NCBI GenBank assembly: GCA_026702615.1
Contig: JAPPBY010000033.1
Coordinates: 124,001-188,000, forward strand
Length of the DNA stretch: 64,000 nucleotides
Direction: 5' to 3'
From: Chloroflexota bacterium
Lineage (GTDB): Bacteria; Chloroflexota; Dehalococcoidia; Tepidiformales; Tepidiformaceae
The translations under genes were made by a program, and so were the position numbers. Each line of letters begins with the position of its first letter. Position 1 is the stretch's first letter. Below, piece after piece: positions 7,746-16,255 of this stretch. The notes under the pieces were generated by a model. It worked only from the letters and a program-made list of their open reading frames with translations, searched no databases and was not told the DNA's origin.

Positions 7746-8780
7746 TCAGCGCAGCGGCTCGATGACCATGACCGCCTGCCCGACGATCTCGCCGTTCTCC
7801 AGCATGGCCGTAGCCTCGTTCACCTGCTCGATGGTGCAGCGGAAGGTCACGATGGTGGGGATGGGGAGGCGGCCGTCCTCGATCCACTCGAGGAGGACGG
7901 GGATGTCCTCGTCGGGGCTGGGAGGGTCGGGGAGGGTGTAGCCGCCGGCGGCGACGATGGCGTCGAGATCGTCCTGGCGCTCATCGGTGCCGGGAAGTCC
8001 GACGACAAGGGCGCTGCCGCCATCGCGTACGGGCGTGCGGCCCGGGCGGGAGGCCGTCTCGAACTCATAGACGCAGTCAAAAAGGTGGTCGACCCCGCCG
8101 GGGACGAGCTCGGCGATGCGCTCGACGGCGGCGGCGCTGCTCAGGTTCAGGGACTCGGTGGCGCCGGCGGCGGTCGCGGCCTTGAGGCGCTCGTCGTCGC
8201 GGGCAACGGCGATGATCGTGCCGGCCCCGGCGGCGGCAGCCGCGGCGATGGTCGAGAGACCAACGCCCGCGCAGCCGAAGACGGCCACGCTGTCACCTTC
8301 CCCAACGCCCGCGGTGCGGACCGCGCTGACGGCGAGGAGCGTGGTGTTCCCGAGGACGGAGGCGCCCTCCTTGTCCATGAGGTTGGGGATGGGAACGACG
8401 AACTGCTCGTCGAGGATGAGGTTCGTTCCCCAGGCGCCGGCGGGAGCCACCTCGGTCTCCGTGCCATCGTCGAACTCGACGAGGGGGAGCTCGGGTTCAC
8501 GGCCCGGGTCCGCGCTCCAGGGCGTTATCAGGACAACGTCGCCAACCTTGCAGCGGCTGACCTCGCTGCCGACCTCAAGGACGCGGGCGGTGCCCTCCCG
8601 GCCGGGGATGAGGGGAAGGGGCTGGGGCTCCTCGACCTGCTGCAGCTGCCCGTGCTCAATGCCGGCGGCGTAGATCTCGAGGACGGCCTGGTGCGGTCCG
8701 GGGTCGGGGAGTTCCAGTTCCTGGATGGCACAGACTCCGAAGTCGCCCTCGAGGACGACGACGCGGGCGGTTGTTGGCAT
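7746..8780 (-). CDS. MDR-superfamily oxidoreductase lacking zinc ligands
   Basis: 344 residues with the two-domain medium-chain dehydrogenase layout: GroES-like N-terminal domain, then a Rossmann domain with VAVFGCAGVGLSTIAAAAAA. In zinc alcohol dehydrogenases the segment after the first strands reads CGxCxTDxH and later GHE. Here it reads AAGIEHGQLQQ and IPGREGTARV, so the catalytic Cys and His are gone, and no structural-zinc Cys cluster is present. A quinone-oxidoreductase-like, zinc-free NAD(P)H enzyme is the best reading. It lies 15 bases downstream of the oxygenase-like gene, so joint action on one substrate is plausible (inference). Confidence 0.82.
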   Translation of the reverse strand: MPTTARVVVLEGDFGVCAIQELELPDPGPHQAVLEIYAAGIEHGQLQQVEEPQPLPLIPGREGTARVLEVGSEVSRCKVGDVVLITPWSADPGREPELPLVEFDDGTETEVAPAGAWGTNLILDEQFVVPIPNLMDKEGASVLGNTTLLAVSAVRTAGVGEGDSVAVFGCAGVGLSTIAAAAAAGAGTIIAVARDDERLKAATAAGATESLNLSSAAAVERIAELVPGGVDHLFDCVYEFETASRPGRTPVRDGGSALVVGLPGTDERQDDLDAIVAAGGYTLPDPPSPDEDIPVLLEWIEDGRLPIPTIVTFRCTIEQVNEATAMLENGEIVGQAVMVIEPLR

Positions 8781-8795
8781 AGGGCGCGATAACTC

Positions 8796-10136
8796 CTAGC
8801 GCTCGACGTAGGGCGCGAGCAGTTGGGGCACGCGCAGGTCTTCGGGGATGCGCCCGGGCCCGATCATGCGGTCGAGCTGCTCGGCGCAGTTCCAGATGCG
8901 CCGCTCCTGGTAGCTGACGGGCATGCCGGTGAGGCCGGGCGAGTTGAGCGACTTCTGCATGGGCGCCATGTTGCGCGTGTCCTCTTCCATGACGACGTCG
9001 AACCCATCGAGGCGGTTCTGCCAGACCTCGGAGGAGGCGGGGGAGGGGCCGTCGCCCCAGTCGACACAGAACGTGATCCACTCGAAGCGGGTCGTGCCCA
9101 CATCGAGGGGCCAGGCGAGGAGGAAGGGCATGCCCGTGGCGCTCACGGGCGTGACGAGGTTGGGAAAGGCGCTGAAGGCGGTGCTGGTGCAACGCGTCAT
9201 GCCGTTGACGGTCTTGATCTCGGCCATGCCGTCGTGCAGGGCGCCGAAGGCCTGTCGGTCGAGGTCGGTGCGCCAGTCGAGCTGGTGGTCCATGCCGGTC
9301 ATCTCGGCGGCGCGCTTGGAGAGGGGCGTGATCATGCGGGAGTGGCCGTTGGGCAGGACGCCCATCGTGGCGCCGCGCTGGTCGAGCCCGGAGACGCCCG
9401 CCTTCTGGTGAATGTGCTTGAAGTGATAGACCTCCTGGAAGGCCTCGACGGTGACCTTCCAGTTGCAGGGGATGATGGTCCAGCGCTTGTCGATCATGCG
9501 GAGCGTGGCGCCCTGGAACATCGACATCTGCTCGGGGAGGGGGTGGAGCCAGTCGAGGAGGGGTTCGGCGTCCGGGTCCTGGTTGATGAAGACCCAGCCA
9601 TCCCACGTCTCGCAGCGGAGCTCACGAATGCGGTGTTTCTCCCTGGGAATTCCGGCCTTGTCGCCCACGAACTTCCCGGTGGTGAAGTCGTAGAGGTGCC
9701 CCTCGGAGGAGCGGAAGACGCCCTCAGGGAGCTTCCGGCGGGGAAACTCCTGCTGGAACTGGAGGTTGTTCCCGGCGGAGTCGAACTCCTTCCAGTGGAA
9801 GAGGTCGCTGTCGTCGGGGACGTCGAAGATGGGCGAGCCGTCTACGGAGGCGTTCTCGAAGGCGTGGATGGCCAGGTCCTCGCCCCGGACGAGGATGACC
9901 TGGATGCCGAGGTGGTCCCAGACCTGGTAGGAGCCGGGCTCGGGAAGCTCCTCCTCGCGAGTGGCGTAGAGCCAGACGGTGGGCCAGAAGTGCTTCATCT
10001 CGAGCTCGAAGAACTCCTGGCTGCGGTAGCGGCCAGCGGGAATGTCGGGGAACCTGGGGAAGCCCTCGGGCGGCCCCTCACGCGAGAACTCGTACCGGAT
10101 TTCCTGCTTCAGCTGCTCGACGAGGGCTTCTTTCAC
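8796..10136 (-). CDS. Ring-hydroxylating oxygenase alpha-subunit homologue with no Rieske cluster ligands
   Basis: 446 residues from a GTG at 10136 with GGAGG 5 bases upstream; its paralogue starts at the same point. The overall pattern is that of aromatic ring-hydroxylating dioxygenase alpha subunits: an N-terminal Rieske-like fold, then NWKVTVEAFQEVYHFKHIHQ with the iron ligands H238 and H243, and an EED motif near the C-terminus that fits the third ligand. The Rieske motifs CxH and CxxH are absent. At the first site NASVDG stands where NxCxHxG is expected (S97, D99); at the second FRSSEGH stands for FRCPxHG (S143, G146). No other CxH exists in the protein. The spacing between the two sites is about 43 residues, longer than usual. 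It could be an iron enzyme fed by another electron donor, or a non-catalytic binding protein. Confidence 0.82.
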   Translation of the reverse strand: MKEALVEQLKQEIRYEFSREGPPEGFPRFPDIPAGRYRSQEFFELEMKHFWPTVWLYATREEELPEPGSYQVWDHLGIQVILVRGEDLAIHAFENASVDGSPIFDVPDDSDLFHWKEFDSAGNNLQFQQEFPRRKLPEGVFRSSEGHLYDFTTGKFVGDKAGIPREKHRIRELRCETWDGWVFINQDPDAEPLLDWLHPLPEQMSMFQGATLRMIDKRWTIIPCNWKVTVEAFQEVYHFKHIHQKAGVSGLDQRGATMGVLPNGHSRMITPLSKRAAEMTGMDHQLDWRTDLDRQAFGALHDGMAEIKTVNGMTRCTSTAFSAFPNLVTPVSATGMPFLLAWPLDVGTTRFEWITFCVDWGDGPSPASSEVWQNRLDGFDVVMEEDTRNMAPMQKSLNSPGLTGMPVSYQERRIWNCAEQLDRMIGPGRIPEDLRVPQLLAPYVER

Positions 10137-10182
10137 GGGGTCCTCCACGGACCGGCGCTGGCCGCGCCGGTCGCGTCCTGCG

Positions 10183-10188
10183 ATTCTA
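10183..10188 (-). promoter_or_regulatory. Candidate -10 box of the oxygenase-like gene
   Basis: TAGAAT on the minus strand, 47 bases upstream of the GTG at 10136. The same hexamer occurs before several other genes in this window. Confidence 0.35.
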
Positions 10189-10231
10189 CGCGCTGGCGGC
10201 AACGCCGCCGACGGGTAAGGGGAGACGTTTC

Positions 10232-10570
10232 ATGATTCGCCACATCGTCACGATCACGCTGCGGGAAGACGCCTCGACCGAGGACCTGGAGACCTTCTTC
10301 GAGCGACTGGGGCCGATCAGCGAGCACCCGAAGGCAATCGACTACTACTGCGGCTGGAACTTCCAGGACCTCGGCGATCCGTGCGACATCGGCATCTCGT
10401 GCTCGTTCGAGAACCACGCCGACTTCGAGGAGTACATGGCCTCCCCGCACCACGGTCCGCCGGGGGAGATCCTGCGGCGCATCTCGGACCACTGGAGCGT
10501 TATCGACTACGTCGAGGGGTCGCCCCAGGACGCGAAAGCGGCGACGCGGTCGGAGCGGGAGGGGGCATGA
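10232..10570 (+). CDS. Dabb (stress-responsive A/B barrel) domain protein
   Basis: 112 residues. MIRHIVTITLREDASTEDLE and the later DIGISCSFENHADFEEYMAS plus HHGPPGEILRRIS match the ferredoxin-like dimeric alpha/beta barrel (Dabb/EthD-like) pattern, including the usual final His-containing segment. A good GGGGAG lies 8 bases before the ATG. Members bind small hydrophobic molecules or act as cyclases and decarboxylases; the role here is open. The stop overlaps the pdxA start (ATGA), so the two are translationally coupled. Confidence 0.75.
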   Translation: MIRHIVTITLREDASTEDLETFFERLGPISEHPKAIDYYCGWNFQDLGDPCDIGISCSFENHADFEEYMASPHHGPPGEILRRISDHWSVIDYVEGSPQDAKAATRSEREGA

Positions 10571-11571
10571 CCGAGCGGCCGCTCATTGCGATCACGCTGG
10601 GGGACCCGGCCGGGATCGGACCGGAGGTCGCGGCAAAGGCGCTGCAACGGGACGAACTGCGGGAGGATGCGCGGCTGTTTCTCCTGGGATCGCCCACGAG
10701 CGCGGCGGCGGCGCTGCGCCTGATCGGCTCGACGCACGAGCTGCGGCCGGTGCGGCGTCCGGGGGACGTGCGCGGGGAGGCGGGGACGACGGAGGTGCTG
10801 GCGGTCGGGGGGTTCCGCGAGGACTACTTCGCGATGGGGGAGCACTCGGTGGTGGCGGGGGAGGCGTCGCACATCTGGGTGGAGGAGGCGGCGCGGCTGG
10901 CGCTGGCGGGGGAGGTGGACGCGATTGTGACCGCGCCCATCAACAAGGAGTCGTGGCAGCTCGCGGGGAGCTCGGACACGGGGCACCAGGAGGTGTTCAA
11001 GCGGCTGTCGGGGTCGGACCACGTGGCGACGATGCTGATCACGGGGACTCTGCGCTGCATGCACCTCTCGACGCACAAGACGCTGGCGGAGGCGTGCGCC
11101 TACGTGACGCGCGCGAACGTGCTAGAGGCGATTCGGCTGACGGACCGGCACTTCCGCGAGTGGGGGTTCGGGGAGCCGCGCATAGGGGTGGCGGCGCTCA
11201 ACCCGCATGCGGGGGATGGGGGGCTGATCGGCACGGAGGAGCTGACGGAGATTAGGCCGGCGGTGGAGGATGCGCGGGCGGAGGGGATCGCGGCGACGGG
11301 GCCGGTCCCGGCGGACTCGGTGTTCCCGCAGGCGATCGCGGGGCAGTACGACGTGGTGGTCGTGATGTACCACGACCAGGGGCACATCGCGATCAAGGTG
11401 CACGGCTTCGAGGAGAGCATCAGCGTGAACCTGGGGTTGCCGTTCATCCGCACGTCGGTCGACCACGGGACGGCGTTCGACATCGCGGGGAAGGGCGTTG
11501 CGGACGAGACGAGCATGGTCGAGGCGATCACAACGGCGATCCGGCTGGCGAAGCGGCAGGGGCTCGCCTAG
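10567..11571 (+). CDS. pdxA: 4-hydroxythreonine-4-phosphate dehydrogenase family (PdxA)
   Basis: 334 residues. ITLGDPAGIGPEVAAKAL is the family's opening motif. Divalent-metal His ligands appear in SDTGHQEVFKRL, LNPHAGDGG and MYHDQGHIAIKV. TAPINKESW carries the substrate-phosphate contact. PdxA oxidises 4-phosphohydroxy-L-threonine with NAD in vitamin B6 synthesis. The family also includes PdxA2 enzymes that act on D-threonate or D-erythronate 4-phosphate, and isolated copies beside catabolic genes can be of that type. No pdxJ or four-carbon-acid kinase lies nearby, so the assignment to B6 synthesis is likely but not proven. Confidence 0.88.
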   Translation: MTERPLIAITLGDPAGIGPEVAAKALQRDELREDARLFLLGSPTSAAAALRLIGSTHELRPVRRPGDVRGEAGTTEVLAVGGFREDYFAMGEHSVVAGEASHIWVEEAARLALAGEVDAIVTAPINKESWQLAGSSDTGHQEVFKRLSGSDHVATMLITGTLRCMHLSTHKTLAEACAYVTRANVLEAIRLTDRHFREWGFGEPRIGVAALNPHAGDGGLIGTEELTEIRPAVEDARAEGIAATGPVPADSVFPQAIAGQYDVVVVMYHDQGHIAIKVHGFEESISVNLGLPFIRTSVDHGTAFDIAGKGVADETSMVEAITTAIRLAKRQGLA

Positions 11572-11635
11572 GCGAAAGGCAACGGCTTCACCCCTCGCGG
11601 CGCCCGTGGTTCAGCAGGCTTGAACTTCCTCCGAC

Positions 11636-12592
11636 CTAGAAAATAGCGAGGGGGTTGGCGGGGCTGCCGGTGCCGCCGCTCATGCGCAGAGGCGAGAGGA
11701 CGAACTGGAACTCCCAGCGGCCGAGCCGTTCGCAGGTCTCGGCGAGCTGTTCGAGGTTGCAGTTGTCGATGAGGTGGAGGCCCATGGCGGTGAGGCTGAC
11801 GATATGCACGGGCTGGTTCATGGCGGTGTAACCGGAGGGCATGGCGTCCTGGGCAGTATCGGCGCCGATGACGGCGGCGCCACGCTCGTGCAGCCAGGGG
11901 AGGCTGGCGGCATGCCAGCCGGGGTAGCCGTTGGCGGGGAGCTGCTCGCGGCCGAGCTCACCCTTCTTGCGGCCGTACCCGGTGCGCAGGAGGACGGCGT
12001 CGCCGGGCTCGACGCGCACGTTCTGGCGGGCCTCGGCGGCCTCAAGGTGCTCGGGGAAGGCGCCCTCGCCGGGATCGAGCCAGGGACGGTCCTGGGCGGC
12101 GGCGACGTCGAGGAGAACGCCGCGGGTGACGATGCCGTCCCTGAGGGCGGTGATGGCGTGGTGGGTGGCGCCGAGGCCGGAGGTGACGAGCTCGGCGGGC
12201 TTGCCGTTGTACATCTTGCTGTCCCAGAAGAAGTGGCAGAGACCGTCGATGTGGGTGATGGCGTAGCCGTGGAAGATGAAGCCGATGAACTCGAGGGCGC
12301 CGGCGTTGCGGGCCCCCGTAGCGCCAACGCGGTGCTCGTCGTTGAGGCCCTGGCCGGTGGAGAGCATGTAGCGCTGGGGCGTGCCGAAGGCGTGGTCGGG
12401 CTGGGGGCGCGTCTCGATCTCCCAGGAGCAGGAGACGCTGACGCCTTCCTGGACGAGGGCGGCGGCGGCCCGGCGTTTCTCGGGCGTGATCAGGTTGAGC
12501 GTGCCGAGCTCGTCGTCATCCCCCCAGCGGCCCCAGTTGGAAAGGGTATCGAGATAGTCCAGGACCTCGTTTTCGGCGGGTGGCGTGGGCAT
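11636..12592 (-). CDS. Cyclase-family protein (kynurenine formamidase-like)
   Basis: 318 residues. The family metal motif HxGTHxDxPxH is present in altered form as THIDGLCHFFW: the outer His, Asp and His are kept and Pro is replaced. SNWGRWGDDDELGTLNLITPEKR at the N-terminus is split here by the usual NWGRWG and LGTLN signatures. DAVLLRTGYGRK and WLHERGAAVIGADTAQDAM are also typical. Such enzymes hydrolyse amide or lactone-type bonds with a metal; kynurenine as substrate is not implied, since no tryptophan-pathway genes are near. Convergent with pdxA. Confidence 0.85.
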   Translation of the reverse strand: MPTPPAENEVLDYLDTLSNWGRWGDDDELGTLNLITPEKRRAAAALVQEGVSVSCSWEIETRPQPDHAFGTPQRYMLSTGQGLNDEHRVGATGARNAGALEFIGFIFHGYAITHIDGLCHFFWDSKMYNGKPAELVTSGLGATHHAITALRDGIVTRGVLLDVAAAQDRPWLDPGEGAFPEHLEAAEARQNVRVEPGDAVLLRTGYGRKKGELGREQLPANGYPGWHAASLPWLHERGAAVIGADTAQDAMPSGYTAMNQPVHIVSLTAMGLHLIDNCNLEQLAETCERLGRWEFQFVLSPLRMSGGTGSPANPLAIF

Positions 12593-12661
12593 GGCTGGCC
12601 TCCGGCGCGGTGGATGCGGGGAGGATGGGCGGGGGCGAGGGGCGGGTCAAGGGGGAGGGGC

Positions 12662-14701
12662 TCAGCACCGATCGGCGATGACCGACGAGGGGATGACGAT
12701 TTCGATTCCGGTGACGTCTGCGCCATCGACGGGGATCTGGGTTCCGTTCCGCAGGCCGCCGTGGACGCTCCATTCAATCAGACCGTGAGCCTCGTGGTAG
12801 ATGCCAATGAACGTCCCGCAGCTGTCCTGCACTTGAAAGGCGTACGTGTGCCCATCCGGGGCGGCGATCGTGAAGCGACCATCCTGATCGGTGTGGTTCA
12901 GATCGATGGAGTTTTGGTCAAACCGGTGGGTGAGGGCGTAGGCATTGACGTCGTAGCCTTCCAGGGGTTCCCCTGAAGCGTTCGTGACCCTGCCCTCGAT
13001 GTTGAAGCGCGGCCCGTTGTAGCAGTTGAGCTTCAACTCACCGGGCGAGCCCGCGAGGTTGACCGTGATTGCGAGATCCTCACCGGCGACCACGAGTACG
13101 ACGCCGGCGCCGGTCGTGCGAGGCGTGCCATCGAGGGTGTAGCTCCCTATCCGGTCACGATAGGCGGATGCATGGAACGGGCCTCCGAAGACCCGGCAGA
13201 CGGCGCTGACCGTTACTGAATACGTTCCATCGGGGATTTCGAGTTCCGCGCCACCCTCTTCCATGGTTGCACTACCGGAGAAAGAGGCGCTGCTCGCATG
13301 AGCACGCAGCGGGTGTCCGTTCCACTCCCTGAGGGCCGTACCGTCGGGGAGGAGAGCGGTAACCGTCACACGGTTCACCACCGTGACGAATTGCGCAGCG
13401 TACTCGGCGAAGGAGGCATAGAACTCCGAGGTCGAAGCGTTGAAGGAGTTCTGAAAGGCGTCTTGCCAGCGCTCGCCAGCGGGAACGTTCCGGAAGAACG
13501 AAATCACCGCCCCTTCACCCACTTCACTCACCGCGAGGCGGACGGCAGCCATCGCCCCCAGGTAGCTCCAGCGATCGAAGCCCGGGATGTCGCTCTCAAG
13601 CTGCCGGAGATCCGGAACACCCTGACTCAGGACGTCGTCGAGTGCCTGCTCCACCTCGTGGCGGGTGATGTGGCCACGCGAAATCTGGTACTCGATAGCC
13701 TCATACTCCGCCGTCCCCTCCAGGAGCCAGTCGGCGACGTAGACGGTCCCCGCCACGGGCGTAAGGGCGACCAGGTGGGTCTGGAGGACATGAAAGTACT
13801 CGTGGGCCAGAGGAGAACTGACATCGTGTGTGGCCGTGGCGCACCAGTCAGCAACGAAGACCAAGTTGTTGACTGCTTCGCCGCATTGCACGTCGGAGGG
13901 ATCCTGGATGTCGAGAAACTCCCTGCGAGCCTGGTCAAGGGAGGACCGGTCCGCCCCGACAAAGAGGATGAAGTCGGGTTCGAGGAGGCCGTAGCGCTCG
14001 GCGAACCAGGTCACGACGGAGAGGGTCTCGGCGCGGATTTCGGCCTTCCGCTCCGCCGGGAAGCCGCCGTAGAACTCGACCCTCGGCACAACGCTGCCTG
14101 GCTGCAGCCAGTGCCTCTCCTCGGGTGACGACACCCAGACCGCATCGCCGACGCGGACCACGCCGCCACCGGTGGAGGCGGCGCCCGGAACATGAGAGAC
14201 GAACCACTGGCTCTCAGCGTCCCAGGCGAGGACGAACTGTGAGTCCGCGTCGAGGGTCGCGAAGGCGTGCTCGAAGGATTCGTTCTCACTGCCGTACCAG
14301 GCGACCAGGTTCCAGCCCGCCCGAAGTGTGACCAGGCCTGTAGCAGGGTCTGGAGTGGCGGTGCGGGTCCAGAAGATCGGTTGGTCGCCGTCGATGTCGA
14401 GCCAGAGGCCCATGCCGGGCGTGAGCGTGGTCAGGTCCCCGGCACGTTGCGGCCAGCTGCTGCGGTAGCGTTGTTCGACGGCGTCCCAGGCGTAGACGGC
14501 CTTCAGCTCGGGGAGCACCTCGAAGAGTACGTCGACGCTTGCCTCGGGTTCGATCCAGCCGGCCAGGTTGAAGCCGGGCAGGAGCACGGTCGTAACCGGG
14601 TGGGAGGGGTGCGCGCTGGCGATCTGCGGCGCCGGTGTCAGGACAAGGGCGAGGAGGACAGCCGCAAGTCCTGCTGCGAACGCACGCTTGGGGAGAGTCA
14701 C
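12662..14701 (-). CDS. Secreted HEXXH metallopeptidase-like protein with carboxypeptidase-regulatory-like C-terminus
   Basis: 679 residues from a GTG at 14701, probably leaderless (TAGGGT at 14708-14713). Signal peptide residues 1-30 ends ASA. Residues 38-205 hold two copies of an approximately 85-residue unit around FNLAGW/WNLVAW and AWDAxxxxW. The peptidase region has HEYFH at 300-304 and a downstream Glu at 328 in ADWLLEGTAEYEA. This HEXXH-x23-E pattern fits a gluzincin zinc site. The C-terminal 110 residues contain an Ig-like CarboxypepD_reg type repeat (IEGRVTNASGEPLEGYDVNA). It should act outside the cell; the substrate is unknown. The LuxR fusion at 49482 has the same peptidase and C-terminal domains. 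Confidence 0.78.
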   Translation of the reverse strand: MTLPKRAFAAGLAAVLLALVLTPAPQIASAHPSHPVTTVLLPGFNLAGWIEPEASVDVLFEVLPELKAVYAWDAVEQRYRSSWPQRAGDLTTLTPGMGLWLDIDGDQPIFWTRTATPDPATGLVTLRAGWNLVAWYGSENESFEHAFATLDADSQFVLAWDAESQWFVSHVPGAASTGGGVVRVGDAVWVSSPEERHWLQPGSVVPRVEFYGGFPAERKAEIRAETLSVVTWFAERYGLLEPDFILFVGADRSSLDQARREFLDIQDPSDVQCGEAVNNLVFVADWCATATHDVSSPLAHEYFHVLQTHLVALTPVAGTVYVADWLLEGTAEYEAIEYQISRGHITRHEVEQALDDVLSQGVPDLRQLESDIPGFDRWSYLGAMAAVRLAVSEVGEGAVISFFRNVPAGERWQDAFQNSFNASTSEFYASFAEYAAQFVTVVNRVTVTALLPDGTALREWNGHPLRAHASSASFSGSATMEEGGAELEIPDGTYSVTVSAVCRVFGGPFHASAYRDRIGSYTLDGTPRTTGAGVVLVVAGEDLAITVNLAGSPGELKLNCYNGPRFNIEGRVTNASGEPLEGYDVNAYALTHRFDQNSIDLNHTDQDGRFTIAAPDGHTYAFQVQDSCGTFIGIYHEAHGLIEWSVHGGLRNGTQIPVDGADVTGIEIVIPSSVIADRC

Positions 14702-14707
14702 GGTCCT

Positions 14708-14713
14708 ACCCTA
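14708..14713 (-). promoter_or_regulatory. Candidate -10 box for leaderless transcription of the secreted peptidase gene
   Basis: TAGGGT on the minus strand ends 6 bases before the GTG start at 14701, so transcription would begin at or next to the start codon. Confidence 0.4.
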
Positions 14714-14761
14714 GCGGGGCCGGGCACGAATTGCCGTACCGCTTCGCGTGCGATCGCTGCG

Positions 14762-16042
14762 CTACTTGTGGGCGACGCTCTCCATCGAGCCGTGCTCGGC
14801 GCTGGTGGGGGTGACGCGGGAGATGACGAGCAGGAAGACGGCGCCGAGCGCCCCGGCGATGAGGGAGCCGGCGAGGACGCCCTTCTTCGCCTGGTCGAGC
14901 AGGGCAGGGGCATCGGCGAAGGAGAGCTCGGCGATGAAGAGGGAGACGGTGAAGCCGATGCCGGCCAGTAGGGAAGCGCCCACGACATGCCCGAGATTCA
15001 CACCGGCGGGGAGGCGTCCCACGCCGAGGCGAGCCCCGGCGATGGTGGTGGCGCTGATGCCGACAAATTTCCCCACAACGAGGCCGAGGACCACGCCCCA
15101 GGCGATGCTTCCGCCGAAGGCCTTGCCGAGGGAGTCGGGCGTGACCTCGACGCCCGCGTTCGCAAGGGCGAAGAGGGGCACGATGAGGAAGCTGGAGTAG
15201 GGCAGCAGCGTGTGCTCGAGGGAGTGCATCACGTCGCGGCCGCGGAAGGGGCGCGCGGGCGTGAGGAGTCCCAGCGCGACACCTGCGATGGTGGCGTGGA
15301 TGCCGGACTCATGGGTCGCGTACCAGAGGATGATTCCGACCACGACGTAGATGGCGATGTGGCGCACCCCGAAGCGCTGGCCGGCAAGGATGAGGGCGAG
15401 CAGACCGATGGCTGTGCCAAGGTGGGGGAGGGAGAGGTCGTCGGTGTAGAACACCGCGATGATGGCGATGCCGCCGATGTCGTCGGCGATGGCGAGGGTG
15501 AGGAGGAAGACGCGCAGCCCGGCGGGCAAGCGGCGCCCGAAGAGCGCGAGGACGCCGACGACGAAGGCGATATCGGTGGCGACGGGGATGCCCCACCCAT
15601 CGATACCCTCGCTCCCCTGATTGAGGAGGGCGAAGAAGCCGGCGGGGACGAGCATGCCGCCGAAGGCTCCGATGATGGGGAGGGCGGCGCGGCGGGGATC
15701 GCGAAGCTCGCCGACGACGAGCTCGCGCTTAATCTCCATGCCGACGACGAAGAAGAAGATGACCATGAGGCCATCGTTCACCCAGGCCTTCAGTCCCTCA
15801 TCGACGGCAAAGAGCTCATCGAAGAGGAGGATGCCGAACTCGGTGTGGTGGTCCCAGAAGTCATGGTAGGAGTCGCCGTGAACGTTCACCCAGACAAGGG
15901 CGGCGACGGCGGCGACGAGGAGGACGATCCCGCCCGCGGCCTCGAGCCGCATGAACTCGACGATGGTGGAGCGGACACGAGTAGCGGGCGCCCACCAGAC
16001 CGGGGCAGTGCCGCGCCTTCTGCTTGAGCCAAGAGCGGTCAT
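14762..16042 (-). CDS. nhaA: Na+/H+ antiporter NhaA
   Basis: 426 residues from the ATG at 16042. A frame continues upstream to 16132 but would run through the structured leader described below, so the shorter start is chosen. About 12 hydrophobic segments. Key family motifs are present: FFFVVGMEIKRELVVGEL, WGIPVATDIAFVVGVLAL (transport Asp pair region) and LTLAIADDIGGIAIIAVFYT, with the two consecutive Asp of the ion-binding site. It exports Na+ or Li+ in exchange for protons across the inner membrane. The C-terminal LAGSLIAGALGAVFLLVIS is typical. It is a single-gene unit. Confidence 0.93.
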   Translation of the reverse strand: MTALGSSRRRGTAPVWWAPATRVRSTIVEFMRLEAAGGIVLLVAAVAALVWVNVHGDSYHDFWDHHTEFGILLFDELFAVDEGLKAWVNDGLMVIFFFVVGMEIKRELVVGELRDPRRAALPIIGAFGGMLVPAGFFALLNQGSEGIDGWGIPVATDIAFVVGVLALFGRRLPAGLRVFLLTLAIADDIGGIAIIAVFYTDDLSLPHLGTAIGLLALILAGQRFGVRHIAIYVVVGIILWYATHESGIHATIAGVALGLLTPARPFRGRDVMHSLEHTLLPYSSFLIVPLFALANAGVEVTPDSLGKAFGGSIAWGVVLGLVVGKFVGISATTIAGARLGVGRLPAGVNLGHVVGASLLAGIGFTVSLFIAELSFADAPALLDQAKKGVLAGSLIAGALGAVFLLVISRVTPTSAEHGSMESVAHK

Positions 16043-16113
16043 GGGTTGCTGTGTGCTCGCACCATTCCGTTTCGCGGCGAGAAGCGCTGGGTCATTTCCT
16101 GCGCGCGCGTCCC

Positions 16114-16162
16114 GCCGCCGCGAGGGTAGCAACCAGCATGCTTCCGGTCAGCTAACGGCGGC
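16114..16162 (-). promoter_or_regulatory. Structured 5' leader of nhaA, candidate Li+/Na+-sensing riboswitch (nhaA-I-like)
   Basis: On the nhaA strand, GCCGCCG (16162-16156) can pair with CGGCGGC (16120-16114). Inside, ACCGG (16148-16144) pairs with CTGGT (16136-16132), closing an AAGCATG loop. The internal loops read TTAGCTG and TGCTACCCTCG. The element sits 72 bases upstream of the nhaA ATG. Two lithium-responsive riboswitch classes (nhaA-I and nhaA-II) are known upstream of this gene family. The position and two-stem shape fit, but I matched the class from memory only. The downstream GC-rich segment could form the expression platform. Confidence 0.5.
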
Positions 16163-16255
16163 CTCCGCGGGCTCGTGGTGCTCAATGAGCAGGGTGGGGG
16201 AGTCGCGGAGGCATTGCGTGCGATCCAGCGTACGGGAGCGGTGGAAAGCGCAGGT

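Noticed and set aside
8823-10235. Plus-strand frame of 470 codons opposite the oxygenase-like gene
   Set aside because: Gly/Ala/Asp/Val-rich antisense shadow; no start signal or recognisable fold.
16042-16132. Longer N-terminus for NhaA from a GTG/ATG at 16132
   Set aside because: The added residues are polar and would be encoded by the structured leader; the family begins near the 16042 start.
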